Source: Pseudomonadota bacterium
GTDB taxonomy: Bacteria > Desulfobacterota > Desulfovibrionia > Desulfovibrionales > Desulfovibrionaceae
NCBI GenBank assembly: GCA_023411815.1
Contig: JAEYOJ010000003.1
Coordinates: 62,001-126,000, forward strand
Direction: 5' to 3'
Length of the DNA: 64,000 bases
How positions within the stretch are numbered: position 1 is the stretch's first letter; the number at the start of each line of letters is the position of its first letter. The position numbers were made by a program, and so were the translations under genes. Positions 36,939 through 45,137 of this stretch are shown in pieces. Below the pieces are notes generated by a model. That model worked only from the letters and a program-made list of their open reading frames with translations, made no database searches and was not told where the DNA came from.

Positions 36939-37613
36939 TCAGCGCGAGCGGGACTCCGGAGGGATGTGCGCCATGGAAAGGGGACGGAGCAGTGGGACCG
37001 AGCGCTCCCCGGACAGGCCGATCCGCATGATGGCGCCATTGGGGATGAACAGCCCCGCGCGCAGCCCCCGAAACATGGCCATGGCCCGCAATGGGTCCTG
37101 GCGATAATCAAGGAAGCTCTCGAACAGCAGCATGAAGAAGGCGCGCATGATCTGCCCATGGCTGAAGAGCAGGGTGAAGCCTTGCATGCGCCTGAGCCGC
37201 TCACAGGAGGCCTCCACCCGGCCGAGCATGTCTAGAAAACTCTCGGTGCCGCCGCCCTCGACATACGCCGGCTCAAGCCTGTCCCAGTACTCGTCGACCA
37301 TGGGCCTGCGCTGCTCCAGGGTCGTGCCGTCATATTTCGACGGCAGGAGGTAGGTGAACTCCTGCAGCGGCCATTCCTCCACGACAACATCCGGGAAACG
37401 CGCCAGGGTCGGCTCGGCGGTCTGCCTCGTACGGATATAGGGGCTGACGATGATCCGCCCGGGACGTTCGGGAATGGCCTCCGCGACCAGTGCTGCCTGA
37501 CGTCGTCCCAGGTCGGTCAGGCTGGCCGATCCCGGAGCCGTGGTCACCTCGCCCGCATTGGCCATGCTCTGGCCGTGACGAATGATCCAAATTTCGTGGT
37601 CTAGACCATGCAT
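36939..37613 (-). CDS. Histidine phosphatase (phosphoglycerate mutase-like) protein
   Basis: A 224-residue member of the histidine phosphatase superfamily. The RHG motif IIRHGQSMANAGE is at residues 10-22 (His12 would carry the phosphate), the arginine of SPYIRTRQTAEP near 60, and the second catalytic histidine in LLFSHGQIMRAF at about 151. It is shorter than true phosphoglycerate mutases and more like broad-specificity phosphatases. Substrate unknown. The ribosome binding site is weak. Confidence 0.88.
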   Translation of the reverse strand: MHGLDHEIWIIRHGQSMANAGEVTTAPGSASLTDLGRRQAALVAEAIPERPGRIIVSPYIRTRQTAEPTLARFPDVVVEEWPLQEFTYLLPSKYDGTTLEQRRPMVDEYWDRLEPAYVEGGGTESFLDMLGRVEASCERLRRMQGFTLLFSHGQIMRAFFMLLFESFLDYRQDPLRAMAMFRGLRAGLFIPNGAIMRIGLSGERSVPLLRPLSMAHIPPESRSR

Positions 37614-37781
37614 CGGTCACGTCCGACATAGCGCGGAAGCATTACGGGCATGCAGTGTCCCTGATGAGCTCCAGCTTGAGCATGATATTTCCCAGATTGT
37701 TTTTTGACATGCCCGTGGGCAGCCTGTATGGTTATTGCATTATCAGAATCAAGGCCGACAACCCAACATGGGAGGGAAGAC

Positions 37782-38237
37782 ATGAAAAAGACCATGGTGC
37801 TCCTTGTCACGCTCATTGCGCCGCTGCTGGCGGCCTGCCCGGCTTTCGCTCAAGTCCTGGTCGTCGAGGCCGCCCTGTGTGAGGATGTCGTGAATCGCCA
37901 GCCCGTGGACCTTATCACCTCGGACGAGGAAGCCAAGCTGCCCGTGGTCGAGGCGGGCAAGGTCGGACAGGTCTTCCTGTGGACCAAGATCAAGGCTGCC
38001 GAGGAAACCATTCTGGTGCATTCCTGGTACAAGGAGAATCCCGACGTCACCCAAATCGGACCGGACATGCACCCGATGTCCCAAATCGAGCTGCGGATAT
38101 CCCCGAGCGACGGGTTCCGCACCTGGAGCACCGCAAGCCTCATGCCCGGAGTCTCCGAGGGTGTCTGGCGCGTGACCGTTGCCACTGCCGCCGATCCGGG
38201 CGCCATCCTTTACCAGGAGTCCTTCCAGGTAAAGTAG
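37782..38237 (+). CDS. Secreted DUF2914-like protein
   Basis: A 151-residue exported protein with a Sec signal peptide (MKKTMVLLVTLIAPLLAACPAFA, cleavage before QVLVVEA). The mature part has one cysteine in EAALCEDVVNRQPV, the aromatic strand QVFLWTKIKAAEE, the HSWYKE motif and RTWSTASLMPGVSEGVWRVTV. This pattern matches the DUF2914 beta-sandwich family, which lacks a known function. AGGGAAG precedes the ATG. Confidence 0.78.
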   Translation: MKKTMVLLVTLIAPLLAACPAFAQVLVVEAALCEDVVNRQPVDLITSDEEAKLPVVEAGKVGQVFLWTKIKAAEETILVHSWYKENPDVTQIGPDMHPMSQIELRISPSDGFRTWSTASLMPGVSEGVWRVTVATAADPGAILYQESFQVK

Positions 38238-38353
38238 CCTTGGACTCGGCCGCTGAAAGCGGCCTGGCATGAATTGGTTCCGCCGGCACGCATCGGGTTC
38301 ATGACAATGCGATTCCATGCGGCCGGCCAGCGCATGACATCAGGAAGGGCTCC

Positions 38354-38599
38354 ATGAAAGGCAAGCGACTTGTGGGCGTGGGAATCCTCGTGGCGGTTAT
38401 GGGCATCCTCGGGCGTTTCCTGGCCGAGGACTACCTGCAAAAGCATCCCGGCAGAGGCTTCCTTGGCTCGGTTCTCGGCAAGCTAGGCGGCGATGTGCCC
38501 TGGCAAACCCAGCTCGCCCTGTTTTTCAATGAATACGGCTTCATTCTGGCCGGCGTGGGCGCGGCCCTCTTCCTGGTGGGTTTCATCGCCAGGCGCTAG
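38354..38599 (+). CDS. Small two-helix membrane protein
   Basis: An 81-residue protein with a hydrophobic helix at each end (about 6-22 and 58-78) and a charged central loop with HPGRGFLGSVLGKLGGDVPWQTQ. GGAAGG lies upstream of the ATG. It runs 117 bases after the DUF2914-like gene and converges with the next gene, overlapping its stop by four bases. No family recognised. Confidence 0.65.
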   Translation: MKGKRLVGVGILVAVMGILGRFLAEDYLQKHPGRGFLGSVLGKLGGDVPWQTQLALFFNEYGFILAGVGAALFLVGFIARR

Positions 38600-39531
38600 G
38601 TTCCACATCCGCGCGCGCCCTGGAAATCAGGGAAAAGAGAGAAAAGCTGCCGCTCGACCCGAAAGGCATAGCGGTCCAGCCCGAAGACTTCGCCGCCGAT
38701 GAGCACCCGGCCGCTTTCAAAGCGCAGGCGCAGAGGCACGGTATCCACGGCGTCCTCCTCGCACAGGCTTTGCCGCTTGCCCGGGGCGAAACGGCGGGTC
38801 TGTCCGCCGCACGTTGCGATCACGGCGCAATCCGTGCTGGCCAGCGCTTCCAGCCTGCCCTCGGGGGCGAAGGCCAGCGAATTCACGTCGCCGCTCACGC
38901 CCAACGCTTCGCTGTCATAGGTCCTGAGCCTGCCTATGGGCGTCGGCACCTCCAGGGGCTCGGCCGGTTCCAGGGAGCGCAAGGCGCCGTCTTCATAAAA
39001 CGACAAGCCGAGCCTTGCCCTTATCCGACCCAGGGGAGTGTCAATCTCCGCCTCCTCGCCTCGCCACAAGGTCAGGCTGCGCAGTGCGCCCGACGGGTGG
39101 AAATGCGCGCAAATCAGCCTGGCCTCCACGCGGCCGGCGGGTGTCTCCAGGGTCAACGGCTCGGCCAGCCGCTGCTCGTCCTCCCAGGTCCAGGCACCCG
39201 AGAGCTTGCCGTTGAGCGGAAAAACCCTCCGCACTGCCCCGGACGGATGAAAGCTCACCAGTTCCGCAGGCATCTCGCCAAGGGGTGTGGAGACGCGAAC
39301 CTGGGTTTCCAGCGGCAGCGATTTGAGCGCGCCGCCCGGATGAAACGTTACCGGCTCGACCCTGGGCTTGCGCAGATCCTCGCCCGAGTATTGAGGCACG
39401 AGCCGCCCCAGGGGCGTTTCCAATGGATTGGCCTGTCCCGGCCAGACCTCGCTGGGCGAGCCGTCGTCATGGAAGGTCGCGAAGGTCACGCCTGTCAGCG
39501 CCCCGTATCTCGTGTTAACATCCTGAGTCAT
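38596..39531 (-). CDS. Repeat protein of unknown function (TPxGR / FHPSGAL repeats)
   Basis: A 311-residue soluble protein built from an alternating pair of motifs. Copies of TPLGR-type (39, 82, 130, 165, 197) are each followed or preceded by FHPSGALRSL-type (20, 63, 94, 144, 178, 221), with a spacing of about 35-50 residues. The second motif resembles MORN_2/YwqK-type repeats (aromatic, G, L/V), implying an elongated beta-repeat surface. No signal peptide. GGAGAGAC precedes the ATG at 39531. The 63-codon in-frame extension upstream covers the GC-rich tandem repeat and is rejected. Function unknown. Confidence 0.7.
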   Translation of the reverse strand: MTQDVNTRYGALTGVTFATFHDDGSPSEVWPGQANPLETPLGRLVPQYSGEDLRKPRVEPVTFHPGGALKSLPLETQVRVSTPLGEMPAELVSFHPSGAVRRVFPLNGKLSGAWTWEDEQRLAEPLTLETPAGRVEARLICAHFHPSGALRSLTLWRGEEAEIDTPLGRIRARLGLSFYEDGALRSLEPAEPLEVPTPIGRLRTYDSEALGVSGDVNSLAFAPEGRLEALASTDCAVIATCGGQTRRFAPGKRQSLCEEDAVDTVPLRLRFESGRVLIGGEVFGLDRYAFRVERQLFSLFPDFQGARGCGT

Positions 39532-39650
39532 TGTCTCTCCAAATTCAAAAGAATACGCGGCGCGAAACCGGAGCGGACGGCAACCGGCGTCGGCCGCAAA
39601 CGGCATCGCCGCGGGCTGTTCAGCACTTCGGCTCTGGGCTATGCTCCGGC

Positions 39651-39680
39651 ACGGCCACACGGCCACACGGCCACGCGGCC
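39651..39680. repeat. Short tandem repeat, 8-base unit
   Basis: Three exact copies of ACGGCCAC followed by a degenerate fourth (GCGGCC), between divergent genes and about 30 bases before the start of the secreted protein at 39711. Confidence 0.8.
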
Positions 39681-39710
39681 AACCCGCACCCCATATCAGG
39701 AAGTCGCGCC

Positions 39711-40199
39711 ATGCCAGCAATATCCCGCCTCAGCATCAACCTGGTTTCGATCCTGTTTGTCCTGGCGGCCGTCGCATCCGTTCCGGCCCTGGAGTTCGCT
39801 CCTTCGCCAGGCTGGGAAAAGGGCGGAGCTTACGACCGGCACTACGATCCCAACAAGCTCGTAGCCCTGGAAGGCACGCTGCTCGGCTACGAAAGGATAC
39901 GGCCCCTGCCGGACATGAGCCCGGGCCTTGCCGCCACGCTGCGCATCGGCGGCGGCAAGACGCTGACCGCACACCTGGGGCCCGAAACCTATGTGGGGTT
40001 CCTGCCCGAAGTCATCCATCCGGGAGCCGACCTCAAGCTCACGGGCGCGTTCGCCACCATCGCGGGGCAATCCGTGTTCATGGCTTCCAAGATCCGCAAC
40101 GCCGAGGTCTTCGAACTCAAGTTGCGCTCCACGCACAACGGCGCTCCCTATTGGGGCATGGACCGCGCCGAGCTGATCGAGGAGAAGCTGGAGGATTAG
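39711..40199 (+). CDS. Secreted hypothetical protein with an OB-like domain
   Basis: A 162-residue protein with a Sec signal peptide (about residues 1-27, cleavage near VPA-LEF). The mature region has beta-rich segments: VALEGTLLGYERI, LAATLRIGGGKTLTAHLGPETYVG and DLKLTGAFATIAGQSVFMASKI. This is the pattern of the small OB-fold domains that appear in periplasmic DNA/RNA-binding-like or magnetosome MamS-type proteins. No catalytic motif. Stands alone, divergent from the repeat protein. Confidence 0.65.
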   Translation: MPAISRLSINLVSILFVLAAVASVPALEFAPSPGWEKGGAYDRHYDPNKLVALEGTLLGYERIRPLPDMSPGLAATLRIGGGKTLTAHLGPETYVGFLPEVIHPGADLKLTGAFATIAGQSVFMASKIRNAEVFELKLRSTHNGAPYWGMDRAELIEEKLED

Positions 40200-40312
40200 G
40201 CCCATCAAAATTCCGGCAGCCGCGCTCCTCCTCGTGCCCAAGGGCTAGCGGGCGATTGGCTTCGTTTCGTCTTTTCACGGACGTCCTACGTCAGCTTCCT
40301 TCCCCAAGCTCT

Positions 40313-40375
40313 TGCCATCAAGCCTTATTTTACCAGAAAACCGTCCGAGGCCCAAGTCCGGACCTCTTGATGGCA
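40313..40375. repeat. Structured intergenic element, 10-bp outer stem
   Basis: TGCCATCAAG (40313-40322) pairs with CTTGATGGCA (40366-40375). A shorter inner stem is possible between GTCCG and CGGAC. It lies between convergent genes and could be a terminator relic, a repeat or a small structured RNA. Confidence 0.4.
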
Positions 40376-40406
40376 GGCAGTACCGGCCTGCCTCCTCTCT
40401 CTCTGT

Positions 40407-40534
40407 TAGAGCATTTTGCTTTTGAAAATGCTCTGCAAGCCATGCGTCGGCATGGCTTGCAGCCGCGTAGGCGTAGGCGCAATTCACTTGCGCCGTAAAC
40501 GCCGGAGCGGGCGTCTTAAAGGCAATCTGCTCTA
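40407..40534. repeat. 128-bp nested-palindrome element bounded by TAGAGCA/TGCTCTA
   Basis: The ends are inverted (TAGAGCA and TGCTCTA). Inside are three hairpins in a row: AGAGCATTTT/AAAATGCTCT (40408-40434), GCAAGCCATGC/GCATGGCTTGC (40435-40460) and GGCGCAA/TTGCGCC (40476-40494). The architecture is that of a REP/MITE-type dispersed element. Its right end supplies the TAG stop codon of the STAS gene. Confidence 0.8.
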
Positions 40535-40867
40535 GGCGACCTTGGCAAGGGCCTCCTCTTCGGTCGCCACGACGGGAATGATGGATATGAAGCCGGACAG
40601 ATCGAACACTTCCCGGATATAGTCCCGCATGCAGCACAGGGCTAACCCACCGCCTCCGGTCTTGATCTCCCTGGCGGCCTTGAGCAGCACGCGCAGCCCC
40701 GCGCTGGAGATATAATCCAGACCTTCGAGATTGACGGCGATATGCGTCTCCCCGACCTGGATCGCAGACATGAGCCGCTCCTCGAATTGCGGCGCAGTGG
40801 CTGAATCGAGCCGGCCGGTCACGCGAATGACCAGAGTTCCGTTCCCCTTGCGCTCGTCGATATTCAT
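40532..40867 (-). CDS. STAS-domain protein (anti-sigma-factor antagonist type)
   Basis: A 111-residue SpoIIAA/RsbV-like protein. The phosphorylatable serine region is present in LDYISSAGLRVLLKAA (around residue 55). It would be the switch partner of the RsbW-like kinase encoded immediately upstream (31 bases). C-terminal residues include a CC pair. Last gene of a five-gene minus-strand operon. The stop TAG lies in the terminal repeat of an adjacent 128-bp palindromic element. Confidence 0.88.
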   Translation of the reverse strand: MNIDERKGNGTLVIRVTGRLDSATAPQFEERLMSAIQVGETHIAVNLEGLDYISSAGLRVLLKAAREIKTGGGGLALCCMRDYIREVFDLSGFISIIPVVATEEEALAKVA

Positions 40868-40898
40868 GGTTCCCCTTCCTCGTCCGCCTTGGCGAAGT

Positions 40899-41324
40899 TC
40901 ACCCGCGGCAGGTTTTGGCTTTCTTGGTCAAGGTGATCCGGTTGCGGTTCCCCATGCGCTCGTAGCTCATGGCATCCGTCAGGTTGCGCACGAGGTGTAT
41001 TCCAAGGCCGCCGATACAACGTTCCTCCAGGGAGCACAGCAGGTCCGGCGCTTCCGCCTTGCACGGATCGAAGGCCTGGCCGTCGTCTTCGATCACGGCC
41101 CGCAGGTCCTCCCCCTTCACTCGCAGGGAGACGCCGATGAAGCTCAAGCCGCCGCCGCGGTTGCCATGGGTGATGATGTTCGTGACCAACTCATCCAAAG
41201 CCAGGTTGAGCTCGAAGACGAACGACGCGGGCAGGCCATGCTCGCGGCCGAAATCGTCCACGAAGCTGCTCAAACTCTCCAGCTGCGTCAGGTCACCTGA
41301 CAGGGTTAGATGCCTCTCGGCCAT
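40899..41324 (-). CDS. RsbW-like serine kinase/ATPase (anti-sigma type)
   Basis: A 141-residue GHKL ATPase of the HATPase_c_2 type. The N-box is ELNLALDELVTNIITHG (about residues 38-54), followed by VIEDDGQAFDP (G1-like) and GGLGIHLVRNLTD (G2). This is the RsbW/SpoIIAB layout, which phosphorylates a STAS antagonist and sequesters a target such as a sigma factor. The STAS partner follows at once. No sigma factor or PP2C phosphatase is adjacent, so the regulated target is unknown. Confidence 0.88.
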   Translation of the reverse strand: MAERHLTLSGDLTQLESLSSFVDDFGREHGLPASFVFELNLALDELVTNIITHGNRGGGLSFIGVSLRVKGEDLRAVIEDDGQAFDPCKAEAPDLLCSLEERCIGGLGIHLVRNLTDAMSYERMGNRNRITLTKKAKTCRG

Positions 41325-41334
41325 ATTTCCATGC

Positions 41335-41955
41335 CTATTTAGGCAAATACCAATCGAATGACGGAACCTTGCCCATGCCTTTCCGCCGGCCTTTGCCCTT
41401 CTCCCTGGTCTCGCCGCAGGCCTTTTCGCGGATCATCGCGGTGCGGTTGGCCAGTCTGATGGAATTGCCCTCAGTATAGCTCGTGTCGTTGCCGGAATAG
41501 TGCTGCAAGATTAGGCTTATGGAATCGCCGTTTTCATCCGTGAATCCCCATTTCCAGGTATGCAGGGTTCCGAACGGATCACCGCGCCATTCACCACGCC
41601 CATAACGGCGTTGCAAGACCTGCTGGAGACGTTCGAAAAATGCGAGTGAGGAGTCCTCGTACTTGAGCTTGATACGCATGATCTTTCCGGTTTCATTGCA
41701 GTTCCCGTAGATCAGATAGCCATTGTGGAAGCCAGGCAGGTTCTTGACCGCCACCTGCTTGAACCACTCCTGGTTCCAGATGGTCCCGGCCGAATCCATG
41801 TCCAGGTACGCGGCGGAGGACGAGACATCCTGGCCCAGGGTATACGCGGCCAGAGTCTTCGGCGCGTCGGTCGCTGCCAGGGCCTCCGGCCTCCCCGGCA
41901 GAAGCGAAATGCACAGGAGCATGGCCGGGACCCATGCATATATGCTGATCCTCAT
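41335..41955 (-). CDS. Secreted hypothetical protein
   Basis: A 206-residue exported protein with a signal peptide (MRISIYAWVPAMLLCISLL, cleavage near ALA-ATD). The mature part has ATDAPKTLAAYTLGQDVSS, MRIKLKYEDSSLAFFERLQQVLQRRYG, WKWGFTDENGDSISLILQHY and a basic Lys/Arg-rich end (REKGKGRRKGMGK). The middle resembles other periplasmic hypotheticals that measure a bounded quantity of sequence difference, but I recognise no family. Start overlaps the stop of the cNMP-binding gene (ATGA), so it is part of the same operon. Confidence 0.7.
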   Translation of the reverse strand: MRISIYAWVPAMLLCISLLPGRPEALAATDAPKTLAAYTLGQDVSSSAAYLDMDSAGTIWNQEWFKQVAVKNLPGFHNGYLIYGNCNETGKIMRIKLKYEDSSLAFFERLQQVLQRRYGRGEWRGDPFGTLHTWKWGFTDENGDSISLILQHYSGNDTSYTEGNSIRLANRTAMIREKACGETREKGKGRRKGMGKVPSFDWYLPK

Positions 41956-42476
41956 ATCAGGCTTACCCCCATGCGGCTGCGGCACAGCTCGCAGATTTCA
42001 GCGTGATCCAGGAAGAAGCGGCTCTCCCAGCTGCTCACGCTCTTGACCACAGCAACGAGCAGTTTGGGCACAATGTCCGGGAACTGGCTCAATGTTTTGG
42101 CAAAACGCTCGCGGGTGAGAGTCAGGCAGGTGGTTTCGCCCACGGCGCGCAGGGAGAACAGACGGTTCGTGTCCGCCAGCAGAGACAGGCCTCCGATGAA
42201 GGCGCCCGGCAGATAATCCGACAGGGCTTTGGTGCGGCCCATGTCGTCGCGCAACAGTTCCGCGCGACCGGACAGGATGTGGAAGGCCTTGCCCTCGGGG
42301 TCGTCCTGTCGGAAGAGATACTCGCCGGCTCCAAAGCGCTCCCGCTCGCACAGGTAGGCCAAGACCTTGAGAGGTTCAAGCGGCAGGCCGGAAAAGAAGG
42401 ATATCTCGCGTAAGAGCGCCAGGTTCTCGGCATACTCGCTGGACCTAGGCAGTCTGTCTTCCTCGGACGAGTTCAT
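41952..42476 (-). CDS. Cyclic nucleotide-binding domain protein without a DNA-binding domain
   Basis: A 174-residue protein comprising one cNMP-binding domain (about 22-145), with the beta-roll features FGAGEYLFRQDDPEGKAFHILSGRAELL and the phosphate-binding cassette region GAFIGGLSLLADTNRLFSLRAVGETTCL. The cassette arginine is not in the CAP pattern, so ligand binding is uncertain. No helix-turn-helix follows; instead a short tail has CELCRSRMG. It overlaps the ABC exporter gene by 32 bases and the secreted protein by four, so it probably acts as a sensory or regulatory subunit of that system. Confidence 0.85.
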   Translation of the reverse strand: MNSSEEDRLPRSSEYAENLALLREISFFSGLPLEPLKVLAYLCERERFGAGEYLFRQDDPEGKAFHILSGRAELLRDDMGRTKALSDYLPGAFIGGLSLLADTNRLFSLRAVGETTCLTLTRERFAKTLSQFPDIVPKLLVAVVKSVSSWESRFFLDHAEICELCRSRMGVSLI

Positions 42477-44964
42477 GCAACGCTCCCTTGCGGGCCATGA
42501 GTTCTTCGTAAGTGCCTGCCTCGACGATCTTGCCCGCTTTCATTACGGCTATCTTGTCATACCCGGCCAGCGTGTCCAGGCGGTGGACCACGGAAATGAT
42601 CGTGGCCTTGCCGCGCAGGCGCTGGTGGATGAGATTCTGGATGCGCGACTGGGAACGATTGTCCAGCGCGGAGGTGGCCTCGTCCATGATAAGCAGCCTG
42701 GGGTGTTTCAGCAGCACCCTGGCGATGGCCAGCTTCTGGCGTTGGCCGCCAGAGAGCTTGTCGCCCTTGGTGCCGACCTCGTAGTGCATGCCGATCTCCA
42801 CGATGGTTTCCAGCAGGTCTTCCTCGATGAGCAATTGCATGATGCTCTGATTGATGAGTTCCTGAGCCCGCTGGGAATCCGCCTTGGCTTTTCCGAACAG
42901 GATGTTGTCCAGGATGGTCTGGTTCCAGATGTACTTGTCCAGGACGAAGAAGGTCACTGCCCCCTGCATGGCCATTTCGGCGCGTTCATGGAACAGGGCC
43001 CGCCCTTCCAGGATGAGCTTCTCCAGAAGGTCGGACAGGACGACCATCTTGTGTCGACCGGGAATGTAGCCCAGGCCGAGCTTGAGCAGCATGGCCTCTT
43101 CCTGGGCCTCCAGGTGGTGCAGGCGTGTGCGCTGCAGCCTGGCCACAAGCTCACGGTAGGACGGGTACTCGTCGGCGGGCACGGGACTGTTCTCGAAGAA
43201 CACTCCGTCAGGCGGCAGTCCGCCCAGGATGTCCACCGTCTGCTCGGCCAGTTCCGCACCCAGGCTCATGAGCGGCCGCGTCAGATGCGCATCGTCCAGG
43301 AAGGCCCTGAAGAACTCGTTCTCATGCAGCCTCTCCAAGGCAAGCGTCGGCTCACGCGAACTGCCGAAAACGAGGTTGGCCGCCACGGTCGAATAGCGCA
43401 AGTAGGCCCGCTCATCGAAGAACTCCACGTATTGCGACAACTCCGCGCCGTGGTCGGACTGAAACTTACCGCGCACGCGGATGATGCGTTCGGCGAGCTG
43501 CCCGCCGTCTTCCTCCTGCAGCAGCGTATTCAATCCGAAGCGCAGGACATCCGCGAAAAGCCCGGTCTGTTGCAGAATCTCGATGAGCTCATCCAGGCTC
43601 GGCTCGGCGCACAGATCGCCGTCGCCTTCGCTCCGCAAGGCCTGGCAGGCGTACAGCAGGTTTTCCTTGAGCGGGCCCTCGAAGATGAACGGCGACTGGG
43701 ACACGAAACCCATGTTGACGGCCATGTCACGCTTTGTCAGATCGGCCACTTCATGCCCATCCAGATAGACGTGCCCGCCAGTGTACCGATAAAGCTGCCC
43801 TATGCACATGGCCAGGGTCGACTTGCCGCTGCCGGAAAAACCCACCAATGCTATCTGATCGCCGGGCGAGAGGTCCAGGTTGACATCCGAAATCAGTCGG
43901 ATTCCTCCGTCCACCATAAAAGTGAGATTCGAGATTCGCAGGGCGGGAGCGAGCACCAACGGCGAACGGCCCTCGGGCTCAAGGGCATGTTCAGGCGACG
44001 CATCGAAATATTCCATGGTCCGTTCATAGCGGACAGAGGCGTCCTGATAAATCTGGTAGAACTCCAGCAACTCCTTCCATGGATCGTACAGCTTCTCCTG
44101 GGCAGAAAGGAATGCCACCAGCGCACCGAGATCGAAACGGCCCGTGATGGCCAGCCAGCCGCCCACAATGAAGATGAAGAACGGCCCGAGATTCGTGAAC
44201 AGGTTGTTTATGGCTTTCACGCCGAACTTGTAGAGATTCCAAGCAACCCGGATGCGCCGCATGCGTTCGACAAGGCTTGTGTTGCGGCCGGCTTCGATGC
44301 TGAAAGAGCCATTGCCGTGAATCTCATGGATGCCGCTGACAGCCTCCCCGACCTTGCTGGCATATTCCCGCGTGATGTCAACGCGCTGTTTGTTGGCCTC
44401 GTTCGTGCGGCGCTGAAGTCTCGGGATGACCAGCAGGACCAGGGGGTAAATGGCCATGGAGATGGCCGCCAACAACGGATTGAGCCAGAACATGTACGCC
44501 GCGAAAGCCACCAGGGTCAGAATGTTCGTCAGGGGTACCGCGACGGCCATGCCCACGAAATCGCCCACATTCGATATCTCGGTCACAAGCGAGGACACGA
44601 CCATGCCCGCCGGCGTGCGTCGGAAGTACCCGACGGGCAGGGAAATGATGTGGCGATACAACTCTCGGCGCAGATCGGCCAAGGCCTGTTCGCCCAGGCG
44701 GGTTTGCAGCCAGTTGATGACGAACTTGAGGCCGCTGGCCAGGAGCACGGCGACCAGATAGTAGCCGCAATAGAGCAGCAGCAGGTCGATGCTGCGGAGG
44801 TTGATGGCCTCGTTGATAATCCGCTTCTGCATCTCCAGGGGCAGCACTCTGGTCAGGACCGTGACCACGATAACAGCTACCAGGATGCCCTGCAGGAGCA
44901 TGCTGCTGCGCCAGACCCAGTAGAAGAGGCTCCGCTTGGTGACCGGGACCGCTGATTCTTTCAC
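42445..44964 (-). CDS. ABC exporter (fused permease and ATPase) with an enlarged ATPase domain
   Basis: An 839-residue half-transporter. Residues 1-310 form a type I exporter membrane domain (six segments). The nucleotide-binding domain has Walker A GFSGSGKST (375-383), Q-loop Gln423, signature LSGGQ (737-741), Walker B LLIMDEA (757-763) and switch His794. The Q-loop to signature distance is 314 residues against about 60-80 normally. The extra ~240 residues contain two further degenerate copies of the helical subdomain, visible as ENLLYA (434-439), TVAANLVFG (526-534) and TILDNILFG (683-691). Heads a five-gene operon with a cNMP-binding protein, secreted protein, RsbW-like kinase and STAS protein. 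Substrate unknown. Confidence 0.9.
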   Translation of the reverse strand: MKESAVPVTKRSLFYWVWRSSMLLQGILVAVIVVTVLTRVLPLEMQKRIINEAINLRSIDLLLLYCGYYLVAVLLASGLKFVINWLQTRLGEQALADLRRELYRHIISLPVGYFRRTPAGMVVSSLVTEISNVGDFVGMAVAVPLTNILTLVAFAAYMFWLNPLLAAISMAIYPLVLLVIPRLQRRTNEANKQRVDITREYASKVGEAVSGIHEIHGNGSFSIEAGRNTSLVERMRRIRVAWNLYKFGVKAINNLFTNLGPFFIFIVGGWLAITGRFDLGALVAFLSAQEKLYDPWKELLEFYQIYQDASVRYERTMEYFDASPEHALEPEGRSPLVLAPALRISNLTFMVDGGIRLISDVNLDLSPGDQIALVGFSGSGKSTLAMCIGQLYRYTGGHVYLDGHEVADLTKRDMAVNMGFVSQSPFIFEGPLKENLLYACQALRSEGDGDLCAEPSLDELIEILQQTGLFADVLRFGLNTLLQEEDGGQLAERIIRVRGKFQSDHGAELSQYVEFFDERAYLRYSTVAANLVFGSSREPTLALERLHENEFFRAFLDDAHLTRPLMSLGAELAEQTVDILGGLPPDGVFFENSPVPADEYPSYRELVARLQRTRLHHLEAQEEAMLLKLGLGYIPGRHKMVVLSDLLEKLILEGRALFHERAEMAMQGAVTFFVLDKYIWNQTILDNILFGKAKADSQRAQELINQSIMQLLIEEDLLETIVEIGMHYEVGTKGDKLSGGQRQKLAIARVLLKHPRLLIMDEATSALDNRSQSRIQNLIHQRLRGKATIISVVHRLDTLAGYDKIAVMKAGKIVEAGTYEELMARKGALHELVRGRQTA

Positions 44965-45076
44965 GCGCCTACCGCCGCAAGAGTGTGTTGGAGGTCCCCC
45001 CTACTTTGGCTTTTACAGGGGTGGAGGCATCGCGTCCACACGAGCGCGGTGATTTTCAGATGCGCGACGCAAAAGA

Positions 45077-45110
45077 AGCCGCCCCGGCCGGAATTCCGGC
45101 CGGGGCGGCT
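45077..45110 (-). terminator. Terminator of the qrc operon
   Basis: A perfect 15-bp stem (AGCCGCCCCGGCCGG) with an AATT loop. On the minus strand it is followed by TCTTTTGCG. It starts 28 bases after the qrcD stop. Confidence 0.8.
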
Positions 45111-45137
45111 TTTCAGACATGGAGTGTCTGGCTTAGC

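Noticed and set aside
42367..44955. Very long open frame on the plus strand opposite the ABC exporter (over 860 codons)
   Set aside because: Its translation is His/Gln/Val-rich with no domain, and the opposite strand encodes a clear ABC exporter. High GC at third positions keeps antisense frames open.
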